64,000 bases of DNA, from positions 1 through 64,000 of the forward strand of contig WYDT01000038.1 in the NCBI GenBank assembly GCA_013122435.1. Reading direction: 5' to 3'. A program made the position numbers and the translations under genes. Origin of the DNA: Chloroflexi bacterium AL-N1 (GTDB lineage Bacteria; Chloroflexota; Chloroflexia; Chloroflexales; Roseiflexaceae). Under the pieces are notes generated by a model. It was not told where the DNA came from, searched no databases, and saw only the letters and a program-made list of their open reading frames with translations. Below, in pieces: positions 1 through 8,280 of this stretch (within the stretch, counting starts at the first letter, position 1; each line of letters starts with the position of its first letter).

Positions 1-229
1 TCCTTGATAGCACCGGGTCGGTGCAAAGCACCACCATCTGCGCGCCCGCTGGTATTACCCGACGCTCGGCACCTTGACCAATCGCGATCCGTTTGAAGGG
101 TTTGATACGCAGCCGTCCAGTTTGCATCCCTATCAATATGCCTATAGTATGCCCACGACCTGGACCGACCCCAGTGGGGGAATTGGCTGTCTTCTATACA
201 GGTGGTTAGACATTTTCTGCAAAACTTGA
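1..229 (+). pseudogene. 3' remnant of an RHS-repeat core protein, frameshifted
   Basis: The first 38 bases read LDSTGSVQSTTI in one frame; from base 41 another frame reads RARWYYPTLGTFTNRDPFEG and continues to a WTDPSG motif and a stop at 227-229. These are the two halves of the usual RHS-repeat-associated core, which ends in DPxG before a variable toxin tip. The join fits loss of one base near 36-41, and the second frame has a stop at 8-10. So this is most likely the decayed 3' end of an RHS gene (polymorphic toxin or cell-surface protein) whose body lies left of the window. After DPSG only about 22 codons remain, so no toxin domain is recognisable. A sequencing error is the alternative. Confidence 0.7.
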
Positions 230-344
230 ATCTAATAACCCGTTTTTACGGATGGCCGAAGATTTTCTTGAAGAAGGTATTCTTACAGGAAAAGCCTTTG
301 TGGCATGTGCATCTACTGGTCACATAGCGTGGCCCACAAATGAA

Positions 345-372
345 ACAGCCCACATCATGCGATGTAGGCTGT
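345..372. terminator. Hairpin terminator between RHS remnant and propeller gene
   Basis: ACAGCC-C-ACATC pairs with GATGT-A-GGCTGT around an ATGC loop (11 pairs, one mismatch), followed on the plus strand by the T-rich GCTTGTTTTATTTG. It lies between two convergent genes and could serve both strands. Confidence 0.7.
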
Positions 373-398
373 GCTTGTTTTATTTGTTGTGTAGGTTA

Positions 399-2720
399 TT
401 AGCGTTGAATAGCAGGTAGATGCACAGTCGGAACCGTGTATCCCGGCTCCAAACGCACCTGGGTCTTCAGAAACCCTTCCGATGGGTTTCCAGCCCCATC
501 AAGGAAGCGTATGTAGATAAAGTAATCGCCTGTTTGGGTCAAATCTGGACCATAACCAAGGCCAGTGAAGATATTCCACTCAACTGAGAACGATACACCA
601 GGGGTGGGTACACGTACCGCTGTCCATTCCATCTCAGGGTTATCCTGGTCATTATCAACCCGACTGTTGGCCATCCATACACCCCAGAACTGCTGCCCTG
701 GTCCAAGATTTTCACCGTTCTGACCATACAGATTATCGGTTACATTAATACCATCGAAGGTAAAGGTACGAATAATACTATTTACCGTGTCACCTGCTAC
801 AGTGCCGCCATCGGCAAGAATGGGCAATCCAAGCGTGTCGGTTACTGTTGGGGATGGGTCTGTGTCAGCCGGATCGTAGATAATCTGAAACTTGGTATCA
901 GCTGATGGGAATATGCTTTCATTGTTGGCCTCATCCGTAACAATGACATGGAATTCCCTCATCCCAATGCTCCCCTCGCCAGGAAGTGGAATGGCACTTT
1001 GGAAGCCACCATTCGATATAGCACTGTCAATGCTTTCAGGTACTGAGAAACGCGCCAGCCCCGAGCAATCGCCAGTGTCGTTGATGCCGAGATAGATCAG
1101 ACGATCACGGGTATAGCCATCTGAGCCGTCTGTAGCACCAACAAATCCACCCTGCTGCAATGCCACATCTGCCAGTGTTGGTGGTGTATAAGTCGGCGGC
1201 AGATTGGAGCTGTAGGGATTACTGACCCGCACCTGCGCTGTCACACTGTTGTCAACCGTGATGCTATCGCTGGCTGCCGTGCCAGTCGAGCCATCTTCAA
1301 AGAGTTGGACGTAGACAGTGGTGCTCTCACAGCTTGCATCAGTAATTGGAACGGTAATGTTACTGGCATATGGAACGCGTGGTGTATCGCTGTCGGGCGG
1401 CTCATCAACAGATATTTGCATTTGATCAGGTGCACATCCCTGCGGAGTGACAACACCAGAGAGTTCGGTCTTATTCGTTGCTTCAGCACCACCTTCAAGC
1501 TCCAGAGTACCACTACACCCACCTTCCATCTGTCCCGAAAGATAATAAATGGTTGGCTCACCACCAACACGGTCCTGCCAGGCAATACCAGCCGTATTTG
1601 CACTCACACCAATACTCGGAAGAGTCGAGTCACCATTAAGGTTTATCAATTGCCGTGCCTGGGTCGTAATATCTGTAGCTGGATCAAACTCAGAGTACCA
1701 GATATCCAAATTGCCACCGGTGTTGTCTTGCCAGGTGATATACACACGCTGGGTGGTAGGCGACCAGGTGGCATCAGGAAACTGCGAAAACTGTGGAGAG
1801 TCTGCCAGGGCAATGATGTTTGACCAGTTCTGGCCACCATCCTGCGAACGGCGGAAGCGTATATCGTGGTTGCCCGATGCAATACCTTCGCCCCATGCTA
1901 CGTAGATGGCCGTCCCATCTGTTGCGATGGTTCCATTCGATGAATTGAAAGAAGACTCAGACACATTTCGACCGACCCAGCTTGAGCCTTCTAAACGTGC
2001 GTAGTAAATATCCGTCCCAGCCTGGAATGCGATATGCGGCGTGCCATTACCCGTGAGTGTAATCTGCGGACGATTCTGAAACTCGTCACAAATACCTCGT
2101 GGCGCTGATATGCCGGAAAGTGTACCATTTGCTGCACGCAGACGATAAAATACGTTGTATTCATCACCACAACTATCATCAATCCAGGTGATATGTGCAT
2201 TGCCACCCTCATCAACTACCAATTCAGGTGCGAATGCCTTTCTATCTCCAGAGAGTTCAGAGATGCGTTGTCGATCCGACCAGGCTGGGGTAGCCCCATT
2301 AATGGTTGCCTGCCGATAGTAGATTTGAAAATCTTCACGGACAAGTGAATAGACAAAATGAAGGGTTGAGCCAGAAATAGCCAGGGAAAAGAAAGGATTG
2401 CGGTCTGTACCATCAGCACTGTCAATCTGTTGTGGAGCCGAAAAACTTCCACCTATATTATTGATATAGAAAAAGCGGCCATCCTCATCAACAAAAACAA
2501 TGTGGGCATTATTGTTATTATCAAAGGCAAGTGAAGGAAAAATCGCACGACTGCCGGTAGTTATCGCCAGACCTGGATCGCCCCACTCAACCGTGTAGTC
2601 ACTTGTTTGCGCTTGGACAACATGTGATGGGATCGGGATGTTTACCATTAGTATCAGCGTAATGAGCACGAAAATTGCCAGGTGGCTCATACGTGGAAAT
2701 GAAAAAGATTGTGCTACCAT
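399..2720 (-). CDS. Secreted seven-bladed beta-propeller (BNR-like) protein
   Basis: A 773-residue protein with an N-terminal hydrophobic segment (about 11-30) ending near VQAQ, read as a Sec signal. Residues about 60-395 contain seven repeats, each with a pattern such as PxLxxDxxGNAHIxW and closing in a (I/V)xYR-type strand; the fifth carries an Asp-box-like SQDGGQNW. This predicts a seven-bladed propeller of the sialidase/BNR fold, with no sialidase catalytic residues recognised. The C-terminal half looks like Ig-like or carbohydrate-binding beta domains. It starts 4 bases after the stop of the lipoprotein gene upstream, so the two are likely one operon. A GAGGAG lies 12 bases before the ATG; Met11 is an alternative start. 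Substrate unknown. Confidence 0.8.
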   Translation of the reverse strand: MVAQSFSFPRMSHLAIFVLITLILMVNIPIPSHVVQAQTSDYTVEWGDPGLAITTGSRAIFPSLAFDNNNNAHIVFVDEDGRFFYINNIGGSFSAPQQIDSADGTDRNPFFSLAISGSTLHFVYSLVREDFQIYYRQATINGATPAWSDRQRISELSGDRKAFAPELVVDEGGNAHITWIDDSCGDEYNVFYRLRAANGTLSGISAPRGICDEFQNRPQITLTGNGTPHIAFQAGTDIYYARLEGSSWVGRNVSESSFNSSNGTIATDGTAIYVAWGEGIASGNHDIRFRRSQDGGQNWSNIIALADSPQFSQFPDATWSPTTQRVYITWQDNTGGNLDIWYSEFDPATDITTQARQLINLNGDSTLPSIGVSANTAGIAWQDRVGGEPTIYYLSGQMEGGCSGTLELEGGAEATNKTELSGVVTPQGCAPDQMQISVDEPPDSDTPRVPYASNITVPITDASCESTTVYVQLFEDGSTGTAASDSITVDNSVTAQVRVSNPYSSNLPPTYTPPTLADVALQQGGFVGATDGSDGYTRDRLIYLGINDTGDCSGLARFSVPESIDSAISNGGFQSAIPLPGEGSIGMREFHVIVTDEANNESIFPSADTKFQIIYDPADTDPSPTVTDTLGLPILADGGTVAGDTVNSIIRTFTFDGINVTDNLYGQNGENLGPGQQFWGVWMANSRVDNDQDNPEMEWTAVRVPTPGVSFSVEWNIFTGLGYGPDLTQTGDYFIYIRFLDGAGNPSEGFLKTQVRLEPGYTVPTVHLPAIQR

Positions 2721-2724
2721 AGAA

Positions 2725-3558
2725 CTACAGACTCCTCTTTACATTGGGGATTGCACTTGGTGTTTCGGTGAGGCCCATTGGTGCAGTCATCTGGATTACA
2801 AAATTATCGAACTGTAAGCCGCCCTGTGCATAACCATACACACCGGCCTGTCCATTTGTGAGCACGGTATCCTGGGTTTCTACCACTAGCTGATCGTCGA
2901 GGAAAGCCTGAATGATATCCCCTTGCACACGCATACGCAAAGTGTACCACTGATTGGCTTCAAAACCGACACCTTCAGATGTGGCAAGATCTTCGAATGT
3001 ACCATCTGCTACACTATATCGAGAGAGGATGTATGCAGGCCGCTCGCTCGTGGTTGGCAGCACCCGAAAGACGTAGTATCCCTGATCGTTGGAACGCGCA
3101 ACCACACCAATCTCGTCGTTGTTAGTGGGGTAGGCTGCAACTGATACTTCGTAGTCCGACCACTCAGATTCGCCAGTGACCAGTGCGGTTGCATACAGGC
3201 TGGGAATGCCATCACTATCGCCCCCTTGTACAAGCCGCCCGTCATCGATATCCCAGACAGAGGGAGCACGCAATACTTCTGCTGTATCTATCACTTGCCA
3301 CTTAGCCGGATCAATAGCTTGTGCAAAATCCGTTTGAAAAACCGTGGATGCCTCGGCGAGTTGGATGGATTGCTCGGGTGCAGGTGGGATGATCGGTTCA
3401 GCTTGGGGAATCGCTGTCGGCATCGGCAGAGGAGTGGGCAAAATATCATCGATTGTGGCAGGCTGTGCCTGTGCTTGCGGATCAGCGCTACAGCCGATAA
3501 GCGTTAGTGTTGATCCAAGAATCGCTATTCCGCATACACGTTGCAGAAATGATCGCAT
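2725..3558 (-). CDS. Lipoprotein with concanavalin-like (LamG/DUF1080-type) domain
   Basis: MRSFLQRVCGIAILG followed by the lipobox LTLIGC predicts an exported lipoprotein of about 277 residues. The chosen ATG has a GGGGG tract 5-9 bases upstream; longer frames reach 3570 and 3609. A proline-rich linker is followed by a beta-sandwich domain from about residue 75, with the pattern FxxxxxxxDPxKWxxxD, EWSDYEVSV, GVVARxxDQGYYVFR and QFDNFVI seen in LamG-like and 3-keto-disaccharide hydrolase-like (DUF1080) domains. These usually bind polysaccharide. It heads a two-gene operon with the secreted propeller protein, so the pair may act on or bind an extracellular polymer. Enzyme activity is not shown by the sequence. 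Confidence 0.75.
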   Translation of the reverse strand: MRSFLQRVCGIAILGSTLTLIGCSADPQAQAQPATIDDILPTPLPMPTAIPQAEPIIPPAPEQSIQLAEASTVFQTDFAQAIDPAKWQVIDTAEVLRAPSVWDIDDGRLVQGGDSDGIPSLYATALVTGESEWSDYEVSVAAYPTNNDEIGVVARSNDQGYYVFRVLPTTSERPAYILSRYSVADGTFEDLATSEGVGFEANQWYTLRMRVQGDIIQAFLDDQLVVETQDTVLTNGQAGVYGYAQGGLQFDNFVIQMTAPMGLTETPSAIPNVKRSL

Positions 3559-3609
3559 ACTGGCCCCCATTGTAGTTCTGTGTTGTTTTGAGAGTGAGGC
3601 ACGCTCCAA

Positions 3610-3935
3610 CTATATACTAACACGTCCTCATCATCAGCCAGATCGCATTGCTATGTTTTTACGAGAGAATGATCCATGCATAGGTGTAATCTTCGGGTAA
3701 AACAGATACACCAGCTACAAGAACATCCCTTTGATCATTACCCCATTCCCCTGTACTTCAACCCTTCCTTCACTGCTTGACAAAGGTTAAATCAACATAT
3801 ACATTACTTTATAGTGCAGAATAGCATATATTGTCAAGTTAAAAAGCGCTGGTATGAAACAATATGTGCTACAAACATGTAGCACATATTGTGCCACTCT
3901 TCTATAACATTATTAGAAGGCAAGGTCGCTCATCA
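3610..3935. other. Intergenic region, 326 bp, AT-rich
   Basis: No coding potential was recognised. It should hold the promoter of the lipoprotein operon (leftward) and the terminator-like inverted repeat listed separately. Confidence 0.6.
3859..3892 (-). terminator. Perfect 15-bp inverted repeat downstream of the oxidoreductase gene
   Basis: ACAATATGTGCTACA and its exact complement are separated by four bases (AACA). It lies 44 bases past the stop of the leftward oxidoreductase gene. No T tract follows on either strand, so it may instead be an operator or an mRNA-stabilising hairpin. Confidence 0.55.
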
Positions 3936-4817
3936 TTATAATTCTGCGACTGCGGGAATAACCTCACGACCAAATACTTCTAGTGGGGTTAGATCATCCA
4001 CGTTTGGAAAGCTAACAATCGCATGCTGAACGCCAAATGTGGCTAATAAGCGACACTGTTCAACAAACTCAGCAGGTGTTATGCCGCCCGAACCAAGTCG
4101 TACCATATCAAGTGTCGTTATTTCAATATCTTCAAATGGTCGTTCAAGTTCATCACAATGGCGTTTAAGTACATCAATTTTATGGCGGAGCATGTCTTCA
4201 CCGATCCGCACAAACAAATTACAGGCATCCCCATATTGAGCAACCATTCGTAATGTCTTCTGCTCACCCAACCCTCCGATCAGAATTGGCGGATGCGGTT
4301 TACTGAGTGGTTGAGGTTGGTTTAGTGTTTCAGCCAATTGAAAATGTTTACCTTGATATGGAGCTACTGTATCAGACCACATTTGTTTGGTAATTTGTAA
4401 AGTTTCTTCGAGTTGCTCAAAACGCTCTTTTGTCGATGGATAAGGTACTCCTAGACCGCGCGCCTCACGCTCAAACCAGCCTGCGCCAATCCCTAGGTAT
4501 GCACGTCCACCTGATAAGACATCAAGGGTGGTGACTGTCTTAACCAGGATACCCGGATGGCGATAGATAACCCCGGTTACCATAGAGCCAAGCTGTACTC
4601 GCTGGGTTGCTCCAGCCATTAACCCTAATACTGTATAACCTTCAAGCATCGGATCTTCTGGTGGGCCGACCACATCAATTTGAAAGAAGTGATCCATAAC
4701 CCAGATGCTTGCAAATCCGACGTCGTCTGCTGTACGAGCAATATCCATCAGCTTTGTGCCGAGATTTTGTGGACTACCCGACCACTTAAAATGAGGGATC
4801 TGTAGACCTATACGCAT
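3936..4817 (-). CDS. LLM-class F420-dependent oxidoreductase
   Basis: A 293-residue luciferase-like monooxygenase-fold protein. Recognisable features are the N-terminal MRIGLQIPHF strand, GFASIWVMDHFF, the glycine-rich YLGIGAGWFEREARGLG after VTTLDVLSGGR, and PHPPILIGGLGEQKTLRMVAQYGD. These match F420-dependent LLM-class oxidoreductases, typically hydride-transfer enzymes in TIM-barrel form; substrate cannot be inferred. The ATG chosen has AGGAG 8 bases upstream; a GTG at 4826 overlaps that site and is unlikely. It is monocistronic: the next gene on the left is over 350 bp away, and the gene to the right, on the same strand, ends 73 bp upstream. Confidence 0.88.
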   Translation of the reverse strand: MRIGLQIPHFKWSGSPQNLGTKLMDIARTADDVGFASIWVMDHFFQIDVVGPPEDPMLEGYTVLGLMAGATQRVQLGSMVTGVIYRHPGILVKTVTTLDVLSGGRAYLGIGAGWFEREARGLGVPYPSTKERFEQLEETLQITKQMWSDTVAPYQGKHFQLAETLNQPQPLSKPHPPILIGGLGEQKTLRMVAQYGDACNLFVRIGEDMLRHKIDVLKRHCDELERPFEDIEITTLDMVRLGSGGITPAEFVEQCRLLATFGVQHAIVSFPNVDDLTPLEVFGREVIPAVAEL

Positions 4818-4890
4818 TGCTTGCACTCCTGATTCTTCTTACGAGAAAATATGTCCACAAAACGATAACATACGGTCTTACACTCAATCA

Positions 4891-5832
4891 TTATGGGAAC
4901 TGTTGGAACCAACGCAAACTCAACATACCCCCAATAAGAAAGAAGAACATTGCTAGCGCACTAACCAATGATGTTATCTCCGTGCGCTCTTCGACCCAGC
5001 TAATCTGTGTCCCTAAATCAGTATAAATCCGCTCTAATTCGCCACTCTCTGCTGCATAGAAATACTGACCACCCGTTGCTTCTGCAACACGCTCCAGCGT
5101 AATCTCGTCCAGTGCAACCGGGCGACCGTTAATGATCGGCACCGCGCCACGCTGACCAATACCAATCGTATAAACTGGTACTTCTTCTTCAGTGGCAAGC
5201 ATGGCTGCTGCTTCTGGTGCAATTCCGTGGGTTGACTGACCATCGGAGAGAACAATTACAATACCTGGTGGACGCGTCCCATCCTCATTCACAGGTATTT
5301 GTGACAATTGGTTCAGCGATAGGGCAATGCCGTCACCAATAGCCGTTCCACCAGACGGAAACATGTTGTCGACAGCCCGCAGTACCAGTGTACGATCATG
5401 GGTTGGTGGAGCGCTGACACTGGCACTCGCACTAAAACTCACGATGCCCACCTGTGCTCGTTCTGGCAGTGCGTCAATAAAGGCTCGCGCAGCCTGTTGT
5501 GCAGCAGTCATGCGATCTGGCAGGAGATCATCAGCAATCATGGACCCTGAGACGTCCATTGCCAACATCACTGTTGTTTGATCACGTGGGACGGCAATGA
5601 CCGCCATTGGTCGGGCCAGACTGGTGAGCAATGCCACCAAACCTAACAGGTAAAGCAACGGTGGAATATGACGGCGAATACCAGGACCACGCCCAGCAAC
5701 ATCTTTGAGCAGTGCGAGATTGGTAAAGCGCACGGCATACGTACGTCGCTTTCGTTGTGCCTGAACATAGAACAAACACAAAATCGGAATGATAATCAAA
5801 CCAATTAAGAGATAAGGCCATTCAAAGGTCAT
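4891..5832 (-). CDS. BatA-type VWA-domain membrane protein
   Basis: This 313-residue protein has two N-terminal membrane segments (about 5-24 and 56-80), a von Willebrand A domain with an intact MIDAS (DVSGSM, then a threonine-containing loop and SDGQSTHG), and a C-terminal membrane helix (about 285-307). The architecture is that of the BatA/BatB aerotolerance family. It is the third gene of a MoxR-DUF58-VWA operon, 37 bp after the DUF58 gene. In that arrangement the VWA protein is the membrane partner or substrate of the MoxR AAA+ chaperone. The specific target is unknown. Confidence 0.88.
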   Translation of the reverse strand: MTFEWPYLLIGLIIIPILCLFYVQAQRKRRTYAVRFTNLALLKDVAGRGPGIRRHIPPLLYLLGLVALLTSLARPMAVIAVPRDQTTVMLAMDVSGSMIADDLLPDRMTAAQQAARAFIDALPERAQVGIVSFSASASVSAPPTHDRTLVLRAVDNMFPSGGTAIGDGIALSLNQLSQIPVNEDGTRPPGIVIVLSDGQSTHGIAPEAAAMLATEEEVPVYTIGIGQRGAVPIINGRPVALDEITLERVAEATGGQYFYAAESGELERIYTDLGTQISWVEERTEITSLVSALAMFFFLIGGMLSLRWFQQFP

Positions 5833-5869
5833 CGATGTTCACCTCAACACCCATAGCTTCTCCATACAG

Positions 5870-6838
5870 CTATCCGGCTCGTTGTTGCCCACGCATCCTG
5901 CGACGCTCGCGCCGCGACCCAAGAAAACGCATCATTGTGGGAAGGAGTTCCTGGTCGGTACGGAGCATAAGATAATCAACCCCACAACGAAGGATCTTCT
6001 GACGAATCTGTTCTGTCTGCTCTTGGGCTGCCTGGCGAAAACGTTCACGTAACTTCCGATCACTGGTGTTAGCAACAAATTGACTCCCGGTCTCCGGGTC
6101 TTCTAACGTTACTAATCCAACATCAGGGAGGTCGGCTTCACGGGGATCATACAAACGAACTGCTACTGTCTCGTGGCGCTGGGACAGCCGCAACATGATA
6201 TGGTGCCAATTATCGGGAACCAGAAAATCCGACATAATAATCACCAGTGCCCGACGACGTACCACTACATCAAATTGGGTCAGTGCGGCTGCCAGATCCG
6301 TGGCACCATTGTGTCGGGTAGCCTGTTCCTCGCGGATGCGTGAGAGTATCTGTAAAATATGAGCACGACCACTGGCTGGTCGCACAAACGGCAGTGGCTG
6401 ATTAGCGAACAGTAGCGCACCAACCCGATTCCCATGACGCCCAAGGAGCTGTCCAATCACCGCTGCAAATTCCAATGCGCGGTCGCGTTTCAGACACTGT
6501 GCGGTTCCCCAATCAACCGATGCACTCATGTCAAGCACCAACCATACATCCAGCGCACGATCAACATAGGCTTCACGAATATGTGGCTGATCAGTACGAG
6601 CGGTAATATTCCAGTCGATATGTCGAATATCGTCGCCTGGTTGATACTCGCGTACTTCAGATAGTTCAATACCAGGACCATGGATCAGCGAACGCTCGCT
6701 TCCACCCAGATGTTGGGCAAGCGGACGTAATACCGTCCACTGCAACCGACTGAGAAATGCAGCCGGGAGTTCTTGTGTTGCTGAAATATACCGCGCAGCT
6801 TCGGCAGTCGTCTCGGTTGACCGTTTACGCCACCACAT
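5870..6838 (-). CDS. DUF58 (VWA-like) protein
   Basis: A 322-residue soluble protein with the DUF58 hallmark GPGIELSEVREYQPGDDIRHIDW followed by AxVDRALDVWLVLDMSASVDWG, a VWA-like fold whose metal site (DMSAS) is retained. Its ATG overlaps the end of the moxR gene by 14 bases, with TAGGAG 7 bases upstream inside moxR, so translation is probably coupled. DUF58 proteins accompany MoxR ATPases and VWA membrane proteins and are thought to act as adaptors. The C-terminal tail (about 300-322) is arginine-rich. A paralogue lies at 52748-53638. Confidence 0.88.
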   Translation of the reverse strand: MWWRKRSTETTAEAARYISATQELPAAFLSRLQWTVLRPLAQHLGGSERSLIHGPGIELSEVREYQPGDDIRHIDWNITARTDQPHIREAYVDRALDVWLVLDMSASVDWGTAQCLKRDRALEFAAVIGQLLGRHGNRVGALLFANQPLPFVRPASGRAHILQILSRIREEQATRHNGATDLAAALTQFDVVVRRRALVIIMSDFLVPDNWHHIMLRLSQRHETVAVRLYDPREADLPDVGLVTLEDPETGSQFVANTSDRKLRERFRQAAQEQTEQIRQKILRCGVDYLMLRTDQELLPTMMRFLGSRRERRRMRGQQRAG

Positions 6839-7853
6839 TGCGATCTCCTAGATCGATGCGTGGAGCTGGAAAGCGTTCAAGTAAGGCATGAACAATCATT
6901 TCTGGCGTAACCCCATTAGCAATCCCCTCATAACTCAAAACCAAACGATGACGCAGCACATCCGGCACGAGATCAGCGATATCCTGTGGTAAAACATAGC
7001 GTCGTCCACGAATGAATGCCAATCCGCGGGCACCAACTACCAGGTTAATCGATGCACGGGGACTCGCGCCAAACATAATGGCGCTTGCTAGATGCCCCAG
7101 TCCATACTGGGCTGGTTTGCGTGTAACATTGACTAACATTGCCGCGTAAGCAATGACACGCGGATCAACATAAACCTGATCCGCCAATTGTTGCATGGCT
7201 AACAAACGCTCTGGGGTAAGCAGCGTACGAAGCTTGATCGGTGGTCCAGTCACCCGACTGACCACCACAATTTCATCTTCATAACTGGGATAATCAACCA
7301 ATACTTTGAAGAGAAAACGATCTAGCTGCGCTTCAGGCAAAGGATACGTGCCGTCTGACTCAATGGGATTCTGAGTTGCGAGAACTAAAAACGGTTCAGG
7401 GGTTGGAAAAGTATCTTTGCCGATAGTGACCTGACGTTCCTGCATCGCCTCTAACAATGCCGATTGCACCTTTGCAGGAGCCCGATTAATCTCATCAGCA
7501 AGCAGGAGGTTGGCAAAAACAGGCCCAAGTTCGGTTGAAAACTCACCACTTTTTCCATTGTAAATACGTGTCCCTATGAGATCAGCAGGGACAAGATCCG
7601 GAGTAAATTGCACACGCCCAAAGCTACCGCCTACCACCTCAGCAAGCGATTTAATCGTCGCCGTCTTGGCCAGCCCCGGAACACCTTCAAGCAACACATG
7701 GCCACGCCCCAGCAAGGCAATGAGTAAGCGCTCTAACAAACGATCTTGTCCAATAATGAGACGTTTAATCTCAAACAAGACGTGTTCCATAATATTGGCA
7801 ACAGGCGCAGATCGTTCACCTGATTGAGCAATTTGGTGATTAGTTTGAGTCAT
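6825..7853 (-). CDS. MoxR-family AAA+ ATPase
   Basis: This 342-residue ATPase shows Walker A GVPGLAKTAT, Walker B LLLADEINRAP, the sensor LATQNPIESDGTYPLPEAQLDRF and the C-terminal lid domain typical of MoxR. MoxR proteins are chaperone-like AAA+ ATPases that act with VWA proteins to mature metal enzymes or membrane assemblies. It is first in the operon MoxR-DUF58-VWA. The ATG at 7853 is preceded by AAAGGAAAG; a TTG at 7856 lies directly before it. A second MoxR is encoded at 51235-52233. Confidence 0.92.
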   Translation of the reverse strand: MTQTNHQIAQSGERSAPVANIMEHVLFEIKRLIIGQDRLLERLLIALLGRGHVLLEGVPGLAKTATIKSLAEVVGGSFGRVQFTPDLVPADLIGTRIYNGKSGEFSTELGPVFANLLLADEINRAPAKVQSALLEAMQERQVTIGKDTFPTPEPFLVLATQNPIESDGTYPLPEAQLDRFLFKVLVDYPSYEDEIVVVSRVTGPPIKLRTLLTPERLLAMQQLADQVYVDPRVIAYAAMLVNVTRKPAQYGLGHLASAIMFGASPRASINLVVGARGLAFIRGRRYVLPQDIADLVPDVLRHRLVLSYEGIANGVTPEMIVHALLERFPAPRIDLGDRNVVA

Positions 7854-7856
7854 CAA

Positions 7857-8280
7857 CTTCTTTCCTTCTTACACATTCCAAACGGCCTCTCGCCTCTTCC
7901 ATTCCATGTCTCGATACATATTAAGCCTATGGATACTTACTCATTGTACACTTACTTCTCAAGAATGTGGAACGCTATTAAGTACGATTACCTTCCGTAA
8001 CTAGACGTACGAGAGGTCGTATTGGTAACAAGATGGTGTGAGAAAACATAACAGCACCTTCTTTTTGCACTCATCAGCACAGGGTTTTGGTTGTCTTTCC
8101 AAACTTGTCATATTCACACCTAAGCATACTGTATGAAACTGAGAAAAATCAAATAGATTGCCAGAAAAATATGAGGTGTTGATGAGAATTAGCCGATCAA
8201 CGATAGATTTGGGCTCAAAGATCCTCAAACCGTACAGCCAGATGCGTTGGTACTGTGGAATACTATCATCGTTGGGAGTC
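7857..8280. other. Intergenic region, 424 bp
   Basis: It lies between yifB and the moxR operon, both leftward. It must hold the moxR promoter and any yifB terminator, but no convincing hairpin with a T tract, RNA gene or coding sequence could be supported. Confidence 0.5.
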
